DNA of 64,000 nucleotides from the NCBI RefSeq assembly GCF_039544165.1, contig NZ_BAABLD010000008.1, forward strand, positions 1,178,001 through 1,242,000. The letters run 5' to 3'. Source of the stretch: Viridibacterium curvum. Its GTDB lineage: Bacteria > Pseudomonadota > Gammaproteobacteria > Burkholderiales > Rhodocyclaceae. Below the pieces are notes generated by a model. The model made no database searches and had not been told where the DNA came from. It saw only the letters and a program-made list of their open reading frames with translations. This document shows, one piece after another, positions 62,545 to 64,000 of the stretch (its first letter is position 1; every line of letters starts with the position of its first letter). The position numbers and the translations under genes are program-made.

Positions 62545-63171
62545 ATGGCGCGCGCCTTTGCAGACATCAGCTTCACCGATAGCGTGCGCGCGGCGCAGAC
62601 GCGTTATGGCAGCCGCGCGCACATGGAGGGCTTCGAACGTGCCTCTGACCCGCGCAACACGCTGCGCGAAGCCGACATCGCCTTCATCACCTCACGCGAC
62701 AGCTTCTATCAGGCCAGCGTGGGCGAGAACGGCTGGCCCTACGTGCAGCACCGCGGCGGGCCGGCCGGTTTCCTGCGCGTGCTCGATGCTCGCACCATCG
62801 GCTATGCGGACTTTCGCGGCAACGCGCAGTACATCAGCGTGGGCAACGTCAATGCCGACGAGCGCGTCTCGCTGATCCTCATGGACTACCCGCGCCAGCG
62901 CCGCCTCAAGCTGTGGGGCAGGGCGCGCATCGTGCATGCCGACGATGCGCCGGACGTGATGGCGCAACTGGCCTTGCCTGCCTACCCGGCCGAAGTCGAG
63001 CGCGGCGTACTCATCCACATCGACGCCATCGAATGGAACTGCCCGCAGCACATCACGCCGCGCTACACCGAAGCTGAACTCAAACCCATGCTCGCGCCTT
63101 TGCTTGAAGAGTTGCAGCAACTGCGCGCGCAAGTCGCCCAGCTTCAATCCACACAGGACCCGAAACCATGA
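62545..63171 (+). CDS. Pyridoxamine 5'-phosphate oxidase-like flavoprotein
   Basis: 208 residues from ATG 62545 (AAAGGA upstream). The split-barrel FMN-binding pattern: DIAFITSRDSFYQASVGENG, WPYVQHRGGPAGFLRVLDAR and ERVSLILMDYPRQRRLKLWG with ARIVHADD. Members of this group are FMN-dependent oxidoreductases with unknown physiological substrate, often near LysR regulators. Its stop overlaps the next start by 4 nt. Confidence 0.87.
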   Translation: MARAFADISFTDSVRAAQTRYGSRAHMEGFERASDPRNTLREADIAFITSRDSFYQASVGENGWPYVQHRGGPAGFLRVLDARTIGYADFRGNAQYISVGNVNADERVSLILMDYPRQRRLKLWGRARIVHADDAPDVMAQLALPAYPAEVERGVLIHIDAIEWNCPQHITPRYTEAELKPMLAPLLEELQQLRAQVAQLQSTQDPKP

Positions 63172-63641
63172 ACGCCACCGCCCGCCCACCGCTGCCGCCC
63201 TTCACCGAAGAGACTGCGCGCCAGAAAGTGCGCCTCGCCGAAGATGCCTGGAACAGTCGCGATCCCGCACGCGTGGCACTTGCCTATACGCCCGAAAGTC
63301 AGTGGCGCAACCGCAGCGAGTTTCCGCGCGGCCGCGCCGAGATTGAGGCCTTTCTCACACGCAAGTGGGCGCGCGAGCACGAGTACCGCCTCATCAAGGA
63401 ACTGTGGGCCTTCACCGGTAACCGGATCGCCGTGCGCTTCGCCTACGAGTGGCACGACGAAGCGGGTCAGTGGTTCCGCTCCTGCGGCAACGAAAACTGG
63501 GAGTTCGACGTACACGGCTTGATGGCAAGGCGTTACGCCAGCATCAACGACCTGCCCATTGCCGAGGGCGAGCGCAGGTTCCATTGGCCTCAGGGGCGCC
63601 GTCCTGATGACCATCCGGGGCTTGGCGAACTGGGGCTCTAG
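63168..63641 (+). CDS. DUF1348 (NTF2-like) protein
   Basis: 157 residues. LAEDAWNSRDPARVALAYTP and ESQWRNRSEFPRGRAEIEAF followed by WAFTGNRIAVRFAYEWHDEA and NWEFDVHGLMARRYASIND match the DUF1348/NTF2-like family. Cone-shaped fold, no known reaction. Last gene of the LysR-divergent operon. Confidence 0.92.
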   Translation: MNATARPPLPPFTEETARQKVRLAEDAWNSRDPARVALAYTPESQWRNRSEFPRGRAEIEAFLTRKWAREHEYRLIKELWAFTGNRIAVRFAYEWHDEAGQWFRSCGNENWEFDVHGLMARRYASINDLPIAEGERRFHWPQGRRPDDHPGLGELGL

Positions 63642-63751
63642 ACCTGACGCAGACGGGGCGACCCTGAGCCGGCGGGGCGCAGGGCGGGCAGGCCGCGTAG
63701 AAGAGGCTTGACCGGGATAACAGTATCTACGAATATCCGCACGCAATGTGA

Positions 63752-63779
63752 AACGGGCCGCGATTGCGGCCCGTTTTGA
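63752..63779. terminator. Terminator between DUF1348 operon and metH
   Basis: AACGGGCCGC (63752-63761) and GCGGCCCGTT (63766-63775) form a 10-bp stem with loop GATT, followed by TTGAT. It lies between two convergent transcription units. Confidence 0.8.
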
Positions 63780-63794
63780 TTCATACCATCAGCA

Positions 63795-64000
63795 TCACAA
63801 CAACGGCGCCAACCACCGCTTAGCCTCCGCCTCACTGAACCCCGCCCGCAACGCCCAATCCTTCATCTGATCCTCAGCAATCTTGCTCACCGCAAAGTAA
63901 TGCGCTTCAGGATGGGCGAGGTAGAAGCCCGAAACAGCCGCCGCCGGGTTCATGGCGAAGGTCTCGGTGAGTTCCAGGCCGATGGCTTCGGTCGGGTTGA
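63795..64000 (-). CDS. metH: Cobalamin-dependent methionine synthase MetH, C-terminus (cut by window)
   Basis: The last 67 residues of an open frame running off the window; the stop is TGA at 63795-63797 (minus strand). The sequence NPAAAVSGFYLAHPEAHYFA, then VSKIAEDQMKDWALRAGF and AKRWLAPLL, matches the end of the MetH activation (AdoMet-binding) domain, where PAAAVSG binds S-adenosylmethionine. The tail after WLAP is shorter than in E. coli MetH. Confidence 0.9.
   Translation of the reverse strand, partial: NPTEAIGLELTETFAMNPAAAVSGFYLAHPEAHYFAVSKIAEDQMKDWALRAGFSEAEAKRWLAPLL

Overview
The window is high-GC DNA that reads as a chromosomal segment from a Proteobacterium, most likely a betaproteobacterium of the Rhodocyclales/Burkholderiales type. 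That placement is inferred from a type VI secretion cluster with tagJ, a Proteobacteria-style LysR/AraC/MarR/Ohr complement, secreted pectinases with poly-serine linkers, and MetH at the right edge. No rRNA, tRNA, CRISPR array, integrase or transposase was recognised.

Region 1 (1-7344, + strand) is the end of a type VI secretion (T6SS) operon: tagJ (cut by the window start), tssE, tssF, tssG, a small gene for an apparently intact GIY-YIG nuclease domain, and tssH/clpV. Region 2 (7367-10152, + strand) is a tandem array. It holds one full-length M35/aspzincin-like metallopeptidase followed by a small exported protein, then a truncated C-terminal copy of the peptidase with a second small protein, then a roughly 50-codon peptidase scrap with a third, degenerate small protein. 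This looks like a T6SS effector/immunity locus that has grown and decayed by recombination. Region 3 (10237-12035, - strand) carries a small membrane protein, a GNAT acetyltransferase, a palindromic repeat and two short membrane proteins.

Region 4 (12175-40645, - strand, transcribed right to left) is a nearly complete extracellular contractile injection system (eCIS, Afp/PVC-like). In transcription order it has: cap protein (DUF4255), an unknown coupled protein, a single sheath, tube 1, a hairpin-rich spacer, tube 2, a 53-residue DUF5908-like protein, a LysM adaptor, VgrG-like spike, PAAR tip, gp25, two large baseplate proteins, a large unknown protein, tape measure and AAA+ ATPase. Two giant cargo candidates follow. 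They share a hydrophobic/amphipathic middle region but have different N- and C-termini; one carries a DUF4157 eCIS-core domain, the other ends in a nuclease-like domain. A small gene overlaps the end of the last cargo by 4 nt, and an HEALE-motif protein comes after it. Palindromic repeats sit in both spacers around the cargo genes.

Region 5 (41246-56773) mixes secreted pectin degradation with housekeeping genes. A PL9-like pectate lyase, a CE12-like rhamnogalacturonan acetylesterase and a PL1 pectate lyase share the same short cysteine-containing module and Ser-rich linkers. Between them are a zinc-ribbon/TM2/pilin-like membrane protein, a very unusual polysaccharide deacetylase-caspase-EF-hand-TPR fusion, a cupin, YebC, a 1-Cys peroxiredoxin, a TolA/TonB-like protein with a coiled coil of about 420 residues, and a MarR/tautomerase/MFS group with two near-identical operator-like sites.

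Region 6 (57475-64000) holds stress and small-metabolism genes: PhnA/YjdM-like protein, a methyltransferase, a DUF4124 protein, Ohr with a divergent AraC regulator, LysR with a divergent three-gene operon (AhpD-like, PNPOx-like, DUF1348), and the C-terminus of MetH.
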